From Bacteroidota bacterium (GTDB lineage: Bacteria > Bacteroidota > Bacteroidia > Chitinophagales > Chitinophagaceae), in contig JAUZOA010000013.1 of NCBI GenBank assembly GCA_030706685.1, positions 1 through 64,000 on the forward strand: a stretch of DNA of 64,000 nt, written 5' to 3'. Below are positions 52,937 to 61,458 of this stretch, in pieces. Below the pieces are notes generated by a model. The model ran no database searches and was not told the DNA's origin. It was given only the letters and a program-made list of their open reading frames with translations. Every line of letters begins with the position of its first letter. The first letter of the stretch is position 1. Both the position numbers and the translations under genes were made by a program.

Positions 52937-54063
52937 AAAGATTTTTACATATCGTATGCCTGGACGTGCCCTGGCCGGCTGATTATGGCGGCGCTATCGA
53001 CATGATGAACCGGATCATGATGCTGAAGAATCTGGGAATTGGCATTCACCTGCATTATTTCAGTTATAATGAACGCGGGACCCCGAATGAACTGAATCAA
53101 TATTGCGAAACGATCCACGTATACAACAGGGAAACAGGTCACAAAGGCTTCTCTTTTCATTTGCCCTATATCATTTCTTCCCGTAATAATGAAAACCTTA
53201 TTGCCAACCTGCAAAAGGATGACCATCCCATATTACTGGAAGGTATCCATTGTACCGGCATTCTTTCCTGCCTGGATACCGGCAATAGAAAGATTGTTGT
53301 CAGGATGCACAATGAAGAAAGCGTTTATTATAAAGAACTGGCAAGGTCAGCAAAAGGGTTCTTTAAAAAATTATACTTCTATAATGAAAGCAGGTTATTG
53401 AAAAAGTATAATCATCATTTGCCGGATCAATGCACGTATGCCTGTGTTTCAGAAAATGACATACAAGTTTTAAAAGATGATTACGATCTTCCCAAGGCAG
53501 AATTTCTTCCTACTTTTCCTGCCTGGCAAAAAGTTAGCGGGGAAGAAGGAATCGGCAATCTTTGCCTTTATCATGGCAATCTTTCCGTTCCCGAAAACGA
53601 AGAGGCTGCCTTATGGTTGGTTTGTAAAGTATTTACAAAAGTCAGGGTTCCCTTCGTGATAGCAGGCAAAAAACCTTCGAAACGCCTGCAAAAAGTCGCT
53701 CATCTTTGCCAGCATACCTGCCTGGTCGCCGATCCATCGGAAACAGAAATGAATGACTTGATCCGGAAAGCTCATATCAATGTACTCCCCTGTTTCAACA
53801 AAAACATTACCGGTATTCGCCTGAAACTATTGCACGCATTGTACCAGGGAAGACATTGCGTGGTCAATGATCCGATGGTAGTAGGAACAGGCCTTGAATC
53901 CGCTTGTCATATCGGGAGTAATGCCAATGCCTTTGCTTCTATTATTACCCAGCTATATCACCAGCCATTTACCGGGGAAGAAATAAAATTGAGAAAACAG
54001 TTGCTTTATTCCGTTTATGATAATGAAAAAAATACTAAGCAGCTTATTCAATGGTTATGGTAG
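52933..54063 (+). CDS. Glycosyltransferase, GT-B fold
   Basis: The protein has 376 residues from the GTG at 52933, in GTGA overlap with the previous stop. The start KRFLHIVCLDVPWPADYGGAIDMMNRIM is the family's first strand and loop. The N-terminal domain continues to VVRMHNEESVYYKELA, and the C-terminal domain includes LCLYHGNLSVPENEEAALWLVC and the donor-site INVLPCFNKNITGIRLKLLHALYQG. It pairs with the glycosyltransferase upstream and the oxidoreductase at 50722, so the three may build one glycan. Its end overlaps the convergent ftsE end by 20 bases. A longer start from 52852 lies in the previous gene and is rejected. Confidence 0.88.
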   Translation: MKRFLHIVCLDVPWPADYGGAIDMMNRIMMLKNLGIGIHLHYFSYNERGTPNELNQYCETIHVYNRETGHKGFSFHLPYIISSRNNENLIANLQKDDHPILLEGIHCTGILSCLDTGNRKIVVRMHNEESVYYKELARSAKGFFKKLYFYNESRLLKKYNHHLPDQCTYACVSENDIQVLKDDYDLPKAEFLPTFPAWQKVSGEEGIGNLCLYHGNLSVPENEEAALWLVCKVFTKVRVPFVIAGKKPSKRLQKVAHLCQHTCLVADPSETEMNDLIRKAHINVLPCFNKNITGIRLKLLHALYQGRHCVVNDPMVVGTGLESACHIGSNANAFASIITQLYHQPFTGEEIKLRKQLLYSVYDNEKNTKQLIQWLW

Positions 54064-54733
54064 CATTGTCGGATACCCGGCCTCTTTCTGTTCTTATCAT
54101 CCTGGCAGGAAATTTCTGAACGACAATGTAATCGTGGGTAGCCATTACTACCGCGGCGTTAAAATCCCTGGCAATATTAAACAGCAGGTTCATGATCTCG
54201 TCGGATGTTTCCGGATCAAGATTGCCGGTAGGTTCATCGGCTAAGATCAACTTGGGGGAATTCAACAGGGCCCTTGCGATATCCACACGTTGTTGTTCGC
54301 CACCGCTCAGTTCAAAAGGCATTTTAAAACCCTTGGCCTTCAGCCCGACTTTATCCAATACATCCATGATCTTGGCGTCCATCATCTTTTCATCTGTCCA
54401 GCCGGTTGCTTTCAACACAAACTTGAGGTTGTTATTGACATCCCGGTCAGTCAATAATTGAAAATCCTGGAATACTACCCCGAGAGTGCGGCGCAGGTAG
54501 GGTACTTTTTTCCAGTCTAGTCCCCGGAGATTATAAGTAGCTACCACCCCCTCCCCTTCTTTTAAAGGCAATTCCCCATAAAGGGTTTTCAAAAGACTCG
54601 ATTTGCCCGTCCCCGTTTTACCGACCAGGTAAACAAATTCTCCTTTGTTGACCGTCAGGTTTACATCCTGCAGGATCAGGTTATTTCCCTGGTAAATATT
54701 AGCGTGCCGTAATTCAATAATGGGTTCTGCCAT
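54044..54733 (-). CDS. ftsE: Cell-division ABC transporter ATPase FtsE-like
   Basis: The protein has 229 residues. It has Walker A GKTGTGKS (38-45), the Q-loop VVFQDFQLL, the signature [16 protein letters not shown] and Walker [14 protein letters not shown], followed by the His switch MATHDY. The [14 protein letters not shown] and [16 protein letters not shown] parts are typical of FtsE, which with FtsX controls peptidoglycan hydrolases during division. ftsX is not adjacent. The gene overlaps the preceding glycosyltransferase tail-to-tail by 20 bases. A LolD-type exporter is possible but the layout favours FtsE. Confidence 0.9.
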   Translation of the reverse strand: MAEPIIELRHANIYQGNNLILQDVNLTVNKGEFVYLVGKTGTGKSSLLKTLYGELPLKEGEGVVATYNLRGLDWKKVPYLRRTLGVVFQDFQLLTDRDVNNNLKFVLKATGWTDEKMMDAKIMDVLDKVGLKAKGFKMPFELSGGEQQRVDIARALLNSPKLILADEPTGNLDPETSDEIMNLLFNIARDFNAAVVMATHDYIVVQKFPARMIRTERGRVSDNATITIE

Positions 54734-54795
54734 TCTTCCTGGTTTGCTGCAAAATAACGTAAACTAAGGCATCTAAAGAGCAAAAATTTTCGCAT

Positions 54796-54834
54796 AACTA
54801 AAAATTTAGTTGTATAACTAAAAAATTAGTTATA
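54796..54834 (+). promoter_or_regulatory. BlaI-type operator pair
   Basis: Two palindromes lie side by side: AACTAAAAATTTAGTT at 54796-54811 and TATAACTAAAAAATTAGTTATA at 54813-54834, the second with perfect 9-bp arms. The second runs directly into the -7 element of the blaI-like gene. The ACTA...TAGT core fits operators of this family. Confidence 0.85.
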
Positions 54835-54840
54835 CGTTTG
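54833..54840 (+). promoter_or_regulatory. -7 promoter element (TACGTTTG) of the blaI-like gene
   Basis: This is an exact TAnnTTTG match, 17 bases upstream of the ATG at 54858 and overlapping the operator by two bases. Confidence 0.75.
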
Positions 54841-54857
54841 AGTCTTCAAATCTAAAA

Positions 54858-55229
54858 ATGAAACAACTTACAAAAGCGGAAGAACAGGTAATGCAGGCAT
54901 TGTGGAAGCTGGAAAAAGCATTTTTGCGTGAAATAGTAGAAGCGATGCCCAACCCAAAGCCACACCAGAATACTGTGGCTACATTATTAAAGATTTTGAT
55001 TGAAAAGGAATTTGTCCATGTAACCGCCATCAGCCGTCATCATCAATACTACGCCCTTGTTACGAAAGATGAATATTCAAAACGAAGCATGAAACAATTG
55101 ATGAAAGGATATTTTGACGGCTCATTCAGCAATGTGGTTTCTTTCATGGTAAAAGAGAATAATATCTCCGTAGAAGAACTCGAGAACCTGCTGCTGCAGA
55201 TCAAAAAACAACAAAACCAGAAAAAATGA
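54858..55229 (+). CDS. BlaI/MecI/CopY-family transcriptional repressor
   Basis: The protein has 123 residues. It starts with KQLTKAEEQVMQALWKLEKAFLREIVEAMP and the winged-helix recognition text KPHQNTVATLLKILIEKEFV, then the dimer and cleavage part around RHHQYYALVTKDEYSKRSMKQLM. BlaI repressors bind as dimers and are cut when the partner peptidase is activated. The operator pair just upstream makes autoregulation very likely. The stop overlaps the M56 gene start in ATGA, so sensor and repressor are coupled. Unlike the beta-lactam systems, no beta-lactamase is adjacent. Confidence 0.94.
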   Translation: MKQLTKAEEQVMQALWKLEKAFLREIVEAMPNPKPHQNTVATLLKILIEKEFVHVTAISRHHQYYALVTKDEYSKRSMKQLMKGYFDGSFSNVVSFMVKENNISVEELENLLLQIKKQQNQKK

Positions 55230-57829
55230 AACCTATTTTGTATTACTTTTTCCAGGTTGCTGTTGCTTCAGGCATACTGTATAGTTATTATTACCTGGCA
55301 CTGAGAAATAAGAAATTTCACCAATACAACAGGTTTTATATCCTGTCCGCCGTAATCATCAGTATATTGATCCCCTTTCTGAATATACCCGTTTATTTTA
55401 CTGAATCTGAAACCCGCTCCTCGGTAGTATTACAGACCTTGCAACATATAACTCTTTCAACCCCGGAAAACGAAATTCCTGTAATGGGCGCTCAGCCAGT
55501 GGCCAGTGCTTTCTCTTTCGACTGGAATATTGTTTGGTATGTCATTTATACGCTGGTAGCGCTTTTATTCCTGCTGCGGATTTTATTCTCACTTAAAAAA
55601 ATAAAGACTACCATTCAAGACAACCCGGTGGAAGAATTAAATGGTATTCACTTTGTAAATACCACAGAACCGGGAACTCCTTATTCTTTTTTCCGTTGGT
55701 TATTCTGGAACAAAAAGATCGAACTGCGTTCTGAAAAAGGAGAACAGATCTTCCGGCACGAGGTTTTTCATATTCAGGAAAAACATAGCCTGGACATTCT
55801 TTTTTTAGAATTAGTGACCATTTTTTTCTGGGTCAACCCCTTTTTCCATCTGATGAAAAAGGAACTAAAGGCCATTCACGAATTCCTGGCAGACAGGTTT
55901 GCCGCGCATGAAACCAAAAAATGGGAATATGCTGAATTACTGCTGATGCAGGCGCTGAATACACAACAACCGCTAGTCAATCCTTTTTTCCATAACCAGA
56001 TAAAAAGACGTATAGCCATGATCACCAATCCCCAAAAAACAAGTTACAAATACTTGCGGAAATTGCTGGTGCTGCCGGTTGCCGCTATTGTTGTTTCACT
56101 ATTTGCCTTTAAATATAAAAGTGGTAATCAACCGGTTCTTGCTTTATCCATTGTGCCCGTCACGGTTGTAATAGACGCAGGACATGGCGGCAATGATCCC
56201 GGTGTCCAAAGCCCTGATCAAAAATATTCTGAGGCACAGTTAACATTACAGATCGCTAAAACGATTCAGCAACTGTCGAAAGACTATAATGTAAACGTTG
56301 TAATGACCCGGGAAAACGAAAATTTCCCGGGGAATGCGGCTACAAAATATGAAGGCCTCAGAAAAAGAGTGGAGATCAGTGAAAAGATAAAGCCTGCCGC
56401 ATTTATCAGTATTCACATCAATGGAGACGCTGGCGGTTCATCCGCGAACAGTGGTTTTGAAGCCTATATAGCCGGAAGGAAAGAAGACCCGGATTCAAGG
56501 AAGCTTGCATCGTTGATCCTGCAAAATGTTTCTTCCATCTACCCAACCAATAATAAACCGATGCAACGTCATGAACCAGGTATTTATGTTCTTGATGATA
56601 ATAACTGTCCTTCCGTGATTTTGGAGTGCGGTTATATCACCAATGCCAGTGACCTTGACTTTATGGTGAATCATGAAAACCAGGAAAAAATCGCAAGAAG
56701 TATTTTAACTGCCGTAATAAACTACAAGAAACAATTGCCTGGAGAAGACATCAATACCAGGGATACTATTCCTCGTCAGGCTATAGAATTGAAACAAATA
56801 AAAGAGAATAGTTTTCCTGGCCAGGATTCACTCGCAAGGCCACTGGTTGTGATTGATGGAGTTGTTGCCGGAAACCTGCAGGTTTCTGAACTGGATGTGA
56901 AAATACCCGCTGACGAAATTGAATCGATCAATATTTTAAAAGGCAATACTGCTATTGCCCGGTATGGCGATAAAGGGAAGTATGGTGTTATTGAAATCAT
57001 GACTAAAAACAGGAAGCCTTCCCCAATAAAGGAATTAAAGCTGGAAGAAGTAAAACCATCCAATGATGATAATATAGTTTTTGAAAAGATGGAAATAGAG
57101 CCTGCTTTTCGCGGTGGCGAAACGGAATGGAAAAAGTATCTCGCTGTAAATTTCAAAGGCGATGTACCGGTGACACATAATGCGCCGGCCGGCACCTATA
57201 CTGTCTATATACAGTTCATCGTGCACAAAGACGGATCTATCAGCGATATCAGGCCACTTACGAATCATGGATTTGGAATGGAAGAAGAAGCTATCCGGGT
57301 AATCAGCAAGGGACCGAAATGGTTGCCGGGGATGCAGAATGGCAAAGCAGTAAATGCTTATAAAAAACAACCCATAACTTTTAAAGTAGGAGAAGTGAAT
57401 GAGGGAAAATCGGGAGCATCCGGAAAAACTCTCCCGGAAATTGTGATGGTTGCGTATATGTCGCCCGAAACAAAAAATCAGCAACCATCGCCGGCTAATA
57501 TTCCAAATTTGCCTGTGACAACCGGGGGTTCTGAAGAATGGAGAAAATTCTTTGAACGAAACCTCGATCCCAACACTCCTGTCCGTGAAGGATGGACTAC
57601 AGGAACGTACCAGGTTTTGATACGGTTTACAGAAAATGAAGATGGTACTATTTCAGAGGTGTCTGCTCTTAATTATCAAAATTCAAAGACGGCAGAACAG
57701 TGTATCAACCTTATAAGGCATATCCCAAAAATGCTGCAGGACGAAAAAAATGCCGGGAATAAAAAAGCCCAATTCATACAACCAGTGATATTTTTCATCG
57801 AAAAAGATCCTAATTTTCCCTCAGTATAA
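55226..57829 (+). CDS. M56-family (BlaR1-like) membrane peptidase fused to an Amidase_3 domain and TonB-type C-terminal domains
   Basis: The protein has 867 residues. Residues 1-295 are the BlaR1-type membrane peptidase: helices near 5-25, 37-57, 100-122 and 280-296, zinc motif HEVFH (178-182) and third ligand in HEFLAD (Glu219-Asp223). Residues 313-502 form an N-acetylmuramoyl-L-alanine amidase with the zinc set His320, Glu336 and His397 and the catalytic Glu467 (DAGHGG, SIHING, ILECGY), so it looks active. Residues 533-590 resemble a TonB-receptor plug-like segment and 605-715 a TonB C-terminal domain, followed by a second related module to the end. The gene overlaps its BlaI-like partner by 4 bases. 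A cell-wall damage or turnover sensor is the likely role, by inference. Confidence 0.9.
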   Translation: MKPILYYFFQVAVASGILYSYYYLALRNKKFHQYNRFYILSAVIISILIPFLNIPVYFTESETRSSVVLQTLQHITLSTPENEIPVMGAQPVASAFSFDWNIVWYVIYTLVALLFLLRILFSLKKIKTTIQDNPVEELNGIHFVNTTEPGTPYSFFRWLFWNKKIELRSEKGEQIFRHEVFHIQEKHSLDILFLELVTIFFWVNPFFHLMKKELKAIHEFLADRFAAHETKKWEYAELLLMQALNTQQPLVNPFFHNQIKRRIAMITNPQKTSYKYLRKLLVLPVAAIVVSLFAFKYKSGNQPVLALSIVPVTVVIDAGHGGNDPGVQSPDQKYSEAQLTLQIAKTIQQLSKDYNVNVVMTRENENFPGNAATKYEGLRKRVEISEKIKPAAFISIHINGDAGGSSANSGFEAYIAGRKEDPDSRKLASLILQNVSSIYPTNNKPMQRHEPGIYVLDDNNCPSVILECGYITNASDLDFMVNHENQEKIARSILTAVINYKKQLPGEDINTRDTIPRQAIELKQIKENSFPGQDSLARPLVVIDGVVAGNLQVSELDVKIPADEIESINILKGNTAIARYGDKGKYGVIEIMTKNRKPSPIKELKLEEVKPSNDDNIVFEKMEIEPAFRGGETEWKKYLAVNFKGDVPVTHNAPAGTYTVYIQFIVHKDGSISDIRPLTNHGFGMEEEAIRVISKGPKWLPGMQNGKAVNAYKKQPITFKVGEVNEGKSGASGKTLPEIVMVAYMSPETKNQQPSPANIPNLPVTTGGSEEWRKFFERNLDPNTPVREGWTTGTYQVLIRFTENEDGTISEVSALNYQNSKTAEQCINLIRHIPKMLQDEKNAGNKKAQFIQPVIFFIEKDPNFPSV

Positions 57830-58157
57830 CTTTAACCGAGAAGAAAATTCAATAGTCAGAAAATTGAAACAGCAGTGCCAGTGAAAAACAGGATTTTTCT
57901 TAGCATGCGTGTCAAAGAAATTTTGCCCCTTTGTCAGTTCTTTCGAGATAGCTTCATCAACTTTTCTCCAAGCTTTGTTCGGGAATCCATCGGGTCTTCT
58001 GAGGGAGCATCCGGATTCCCGAACAAGAGGCGAACGAGCCCTAAATAAAATTTGAAAATCAATGACTTGTCAGTGGGCTGCGACTGCCCCTTTTATCTGG
58101 CTTATCTGTTAATCTGGCATAACTTTAAACGGAAGATCAATACCGGCTATTCAAATA
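57830..58157. other. 328-base gap between convergent genes
   Basis: No gene is seen on either strand. It contains a 14-bp perfect inverted repeat (57975-57988 with 58013-58026, TTGTTCGGGAATCC and its inverse) with a 24-base spacer and no T-run. The last 70 bases run into the purM stop. Confidence 0.55.
57975..58026. repeat. 14-bp perfect inverted repeat
   Basis: TTGTTCGGGAATCC and GGATTCCCGAACAA flank 24 bases. Function unknown. Confidence 0.75.
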
Positions 58158-59327
58158 TCAATAAACCAGGTCACATGATCTGGCTTTAATTACCAATTCT
58201 TTTTTTCCCGCTTCTTCCACCCTACCAATAATCTGCGCTTCCACAGCAAAGCTTTTGGCTATGCTGATAATTTTATCCGCATCTTTTTCAGTCGTATAAA
58301 TTTCCAAACGGGTTCCCATATTAAAAACTTGGTACATCTCGCGGTCATCGGCTTTGCTGGCTTGCTGTATAAGTTGAAAAATGACTGGCGGTTGGGGGAG
58401 ATTATCTTTTACGACCCGTGTATTTTCCGGGATATATTTCAGGCATTTGGTCTGGCCGCCCCCGCTACAGTGTATCAACCCATGAATGGCTTCGAAATGA
58501 TTTTCCAGGAATTCCTTCATTACCGGCGCAAAGGTCCTGGTTGGGCTTAATAACAACTTTCCAATCTCCGATTTCTGAGTTCCGGATTCAATTTCATCCG
58601 TCATCCTGTGCGGGCCGATATAAACAACATGTTCATCCAGGGAAGTATCATAGGATTCATGGAATCTTGCGCCATACGTTTTATGAAGCAGATCATGGCG
58701 GGCGCTTGTCAGGCCATTACTGGCAATTCCGCTATTATATTCTTTTTCATAATTGGATTGTCCATATCCTGCTAAGCCGACAATAACATCTCCCGGTTTT
58801 ATCTTTTCATTGGTCACCAGTTTTGACCGGGGCCATCTTGCCGTCATGGTTCCATTCACAGCGATGGTCCTTACCAGGTCCCCTACATCCGCTGTCTCGC
58901 CTCCCATATAGGTTATAGTAACGCCGGATTTTTTCAGCATATCAAAAAACTCCTGGCTGCCGGTAATGATGGCTTCAAGCACTTCAGCCGGTATAACGTT
59001 TTTATTACGGTCAATGGTAGAGGAAAAGAGAAGTTTATCATAAATGCCCACACAAAGCAGGTCATCAAGATTCATCACGATAGCGTCCTGTGCAATGCCC
59101 TTCCAAACCGATATATCGCCTGTTTCTTTCCAATATAAATAAGCCAGGATACTTTTGGTGCCGGCCCCGTCCGCGTGCATTACATTCACCCAATCCTCAT
59201 CGCCGCATAATACATCTTTATAGATTTTGCAAAAGGCTTTGGGGTAAATGCCCTTATCGAGGCTCCTCGTGGCTTCATGAATTTCTTCTTTCTGGGCTGA
59301 AACACCCCGTTTGGAATAAAGTGACAT
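58158..59327 (-). CDS. purM: Phosphoribosylformylglycinamidine cyclo-ligase
   Basis: The protein has 389 residues, longer than the usual 330-350. It closes the imidazole ring in purine synthesis in the cytosol using ATP. Motifs include VMHADGAGTKS, IAQDAIVMNLDDLLCVG, TYMGGETADVGD and the C-terminal SPTRTFAPVMKEFL with HCSGGGQTKCLKYI. Residues around 245-255 (ESGTQKSEI) look inserted in the loop before GKLLLSPTRTF and are encoded by repeat-like words at 58561-58596. The -7 element is at 59377-59384, and a TCCCGAA/TTCGGGA hairpin occupies the leader. It is followed by a gap to the convergent M56 gene. Confidence 0.94.
   Translation of the reverse strand: MSLYSKRGVSAQKEEIHEATRSLDKGIYPKAFCKIYKDVLCGDEDWVNVMHADGAGTKSILAYLYWKETGDISVWKGIAQDAIVMNLDDLLCVGIYDKLLFSSTIDRNKNVIPAEVLEAIITGSQEFFDMLKKSGVTITYMGGETADVGDLVRTIAVNGTMTARWPRSKLVTNEKIKPGDVIVGLAGYGQSNYEKEYNSGIASNGLTSARHDLLHKTYGARFHESYDTSLDEHVVYIGPHRMTDEIESGTQKSEIGKLLLSPTRTFAPVMKEFLENHFEAIHGLIHCSGGGQTKCLKYIPENTRVVKDNLPQPPVIFQLIQQASKADDREMYQVFNMGTRLEIYTTEKDADKIISIAKSFAVEAQIIGRVEEAGKKELVIKARSCDLVY
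58561..58596. repeat. Repeat-like words in frame inside purM
   Basis: On the gene strand the text is AATCCGGAACTCAGAAATCGGAGATTGG, a degenerate run of AATCCGGAA-type words like those of the quasi-palindromes. Confidence 0.4.
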
Positions 59328-59340
59328 TTTGAAATTTTAT

Positions 59341-59356
59341 TCCCGAAAATTCGGGA
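59341..59356 (-). promoter_or_regulatory. Hairpin in the purM leader
   Basis: TCCCGAA and TTCGGGA pair around AA, an exact 16-base palindrome, between the -7 element and the ATG. It lies in the leader RNA, 14 bases before the start codon. Confidence 0.5.
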
Positions 59357-59376
59357 TGAACAATTTTGGAACGGGG

Positions 59377-59384
59377 CAAAACTA
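59377..59384 (-). promoter_or_regulatory. -7 promoter element (TAGTTTTG) of purM
   Basis: This is an exact TAnnTTTG match on the minus strand, about 50 bases upstream of the purM ATG. Confidence 0.6.
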
Positions 59385-59447
59385 ACCAATCTGGCGTAAA
59401 GACCCCTAATGTAGACTAAGGACTAATCAATATCTTCGCACTCTTTT

Positions 59448-60455
59448 ATGCAAGTACATCGTGATATAGAAAAACTACCCGCATTCCGTAACGCTGTAGT
59501 CACTATCGGTACCTTTGATGGCGTTCATATGGGTCATCGCCACGTGATTGAAAGCCTGAGGGAAGAAGCTAAAGCAATAAACGGGGAAACGGTGATCATC
59601 ACTTTTCATCCCCATCCCAGGAAAGTGGTCTCCTCAGCCATTCTCGGTATCCGGCTGATCAATACGCTGGACGAAAAAACTGAATTGCTTGAACAACTGG
59701 GAATTGACCACCTGGTAGTAGTACCGTTTACAGAAGCTTTTGCCAACCAGCATGCCGTTGATTATATCAGGGATTTTCTTGTCAATAAATTCAAACCTCA
59801 TACGATCATCATTGGTTATGATCACCGGTTTGGCCGTGACAGGCAGGGTGATTATCGCCTGCTTGAGAAACTGGCTGAGAAATACAAGTATGTATTAAAA
59901 GAAATACCGAAGCATTTGCTCGATAATATTTCTATCAGTTCTACCAATATCCGGGAAGCTCTTCTTCATAATGACATAGCGACCGCTGATAAATTGCTTG
60001 GCTATGAATTCTTTTTTGAGGGAGAAGTGGTGGATGGCGATAAACTGGGCAGGAAGCTTGGATATCCTACTGCCAACCTGAAAATAACCGATGAAGAAAA
60101 GCTGATCCCCGCCAATGGCATTTATGCTGTATATGTGGAGATCAGGGAAAAAGAGCCGGAAGATAAAGGACAGAACAATGGAAGTAAGCCCCGTGCTAAA
60201 GCATCTTCTCACTCATCCATGACCACTCTCCGCTCACGTCTCAAAGGCATGATGAGCATTGGGTTCCGGCCAACTGTTGATGTCAAAAAAAGAGTAATTG
60301 AAGTAAATATTTTCGATTTTGATAAGGACATCTATGGGCAGAAAGTAAGAGTATATGTAAAAAAATACCTCCGCGAAGAAGTGAAGTTTAATTCCCTCGA
60401 AGACCTGGTAAAACAAATTGATAAGGACAAGATCGAAAGCCTGAAAGTATTGTAG
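59448..60455 (+). CDS. ribF: Bifunctional riboflavin kinase / FAD synthetase
   Basis: The protein has 335 residues, slightly longer than the usual 305-315. The FAD-synthetase domain has VVTIGTFDGVHMGHRHVI and IIGYDHRFGRDRQGDY. The riboflavin-kinase domain (from about 185) has the GRKLGYPTANL motif and GMMSIGFRPTVD with the loop partners. It makes FMN and FAD. Residues about 232-262 (EKEPEDKGQNNGSKPRAKASSHSSMTTLRSRL region) are a hydrophilic insertion that splits the riboflavin-kinase barrel between strands. The DNA there (near 60207-60240) resembles the ACTCATCACTCAC words of the repeat at 28341-28381. A degenerate -7 element (TATCTTCG) ends 9 bases before the ATG. Confidence 0.94.
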   Translation: MQVHRDIEKLPAFRNAVVTIGTFDGVHMGHRHVIESLREEAKAINGETVIITFHPHPRKVVSSAILGIRLINTLDEKTELLEQLGIDHLVVVPFTEAFANQHAVDYIRDFLVNKFKPHTIIIGYDHRFGRDRQGDYRLLEKLAEKYKYVLKEIPKHLLDNISISSTNIREALLHNDIATADKLLGYEFFFEGEVVDGDKLGRKLGYPTANLKITDEEKLIPANGIYAVYVEIREKEPEDKGQNNGSKPRAKASSHSSMTTLRSRLKGMMSIGFRPTVDVKKRVIEVNIFDFDKDIYGQKVRVYVKKYLREEVKFNSLEDLVKQIDKDKIESLKVL

Positions 60456-60596
60456 GCCACAAGTCGTAGAGACAGCAAGCCCGGGAGACGAGAGTCAAAG
60501 TTGAAATTTTACGAATTATCAGGTACAAAGGGCTCCTGCGGAGAAAAAATCTTACCGTTTTTCCGGCTTCCGGTCTTCCTGACTTATTTTTAATTC

Positions 60597-61367
60597 TTAA
60601 TAGTCGATACTGAATTCAAGGCTTGGTGCGTCATCAAAAAAATCCTCCACACTATTTGTAATCATTACCTTTTTTTTATCATCAGACAACTTAAGATTTT
60701 TTCCTTCTGCTTTTTTGGCCGGCCTGGGCAGGTTAATGATGATGGTGCTGTTGCCGAGACCCATTCCTGCCATTTCCTTTAAGGCCTTCATTCCTTCATC
60801 GTTGCCCACAGTTGCATATTTTTCTTTGTTAAGTTTTTTTTGAATCATGCCTTTTGCATAAGTAGTAGTATAATAGTCATCCACCGAACTCTGGGGTATG
60901 TCATCCGCTCCCGGCATCATTCCGGAATCGGTACCCTCTTTGGCGGATTCAGCTAGTTGTTTTTTGAGAGCCTGTTGCACCAGCTTTGAAGATAATTGCT
61001 CAAGCCTGCTTATCTCACCCGGGTCTGAAAAAGGAAATTGTAGTTTAACAATAAACTTCTCAGCCGGTATATTCATTTGAAAATTAAGCTTACCTTTTTT
61101 AACGAGTGCCCTCTCTTCCGCGGTAATATCTTTAAGACTGTCCGCCGCTTTATCCAGCATGATGGTTGTGTCAATTGCCTTGTCCCCCGCTTTCTCCAGT
61201 TCCTTTCCTTGCCCGGACATTTTGGCCATACCGATCAAACCGCTCAAATCAGTCGTCGTCTGCATTGTTCCGCTGTTGTTCTCATTGAGGGAGATTTCAT
61301 GTGTCGTTTCACACCCGGTTATCATCACTGCGGTTCCGGCGAAAATCAGGGCCAAAAATTTCTTCAT
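60597..61367 (-). CDS. Bacteroidota lipoprotein of unknown function
   Basis: The protein has 256 residues. A lipoprotein signal (KKFLALIFAGTAVMITGC, Cys19) is followed by THEISLNENNSGTMQTTTDL, then a long helical and beta-mixed body with LNFQMNIPAEKFIVKLQFPF. The C-terminal third has STIIINLPRPAKK and MITNSVEDFFDDAPSLEFSIDY. It would be lipid-anchored in the periplasm or on the surface. I recognise the type from related genomes but know no function. It converges with ribF; a weak set of AAGTC-type words fills the gap between them (60455-60596). It stands alone. Confidence 0.8.
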   Translation of the reverse strand: MKKFLALIFAGTAVMITGCETTHEISLNENNSGTMQTTTDLSGLIGMAKMSGQGKELEKAGDKAIDTTIMLDKAADSLKDITAEERALVKKGKLNFQMNIPAEKFIVKLQFPFSDPGEISRLEQLSSKLVQQALKKQLAESAKEGTDSGMMPGADDIPQSSVDDYYTTTYAKGMIQKKLNKEKYATVGNDEGMKALKEMAGMGLGNSTIIINLPRPAKKAEGKNLKLSDDKKKVMITNSVEDFFDDAPSLEFSIDY

Positions 61368-61458
61368 ATATTCCTATTTAGAAAAAGATGGATGTTATTA
61401 TTGAAAAGTTGCACTAAACCCCGGTAGGGTATGCAAAGAAACGGTTTTTAAACAATAT

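Noticed and set aside
54858-57829. BlaI/BlaR1 pair as a beta-lactam resistance system
   Set aside because: There is no beta-lactamase or penicillin-binding sensor domain; the sensor carries an amidase instead.
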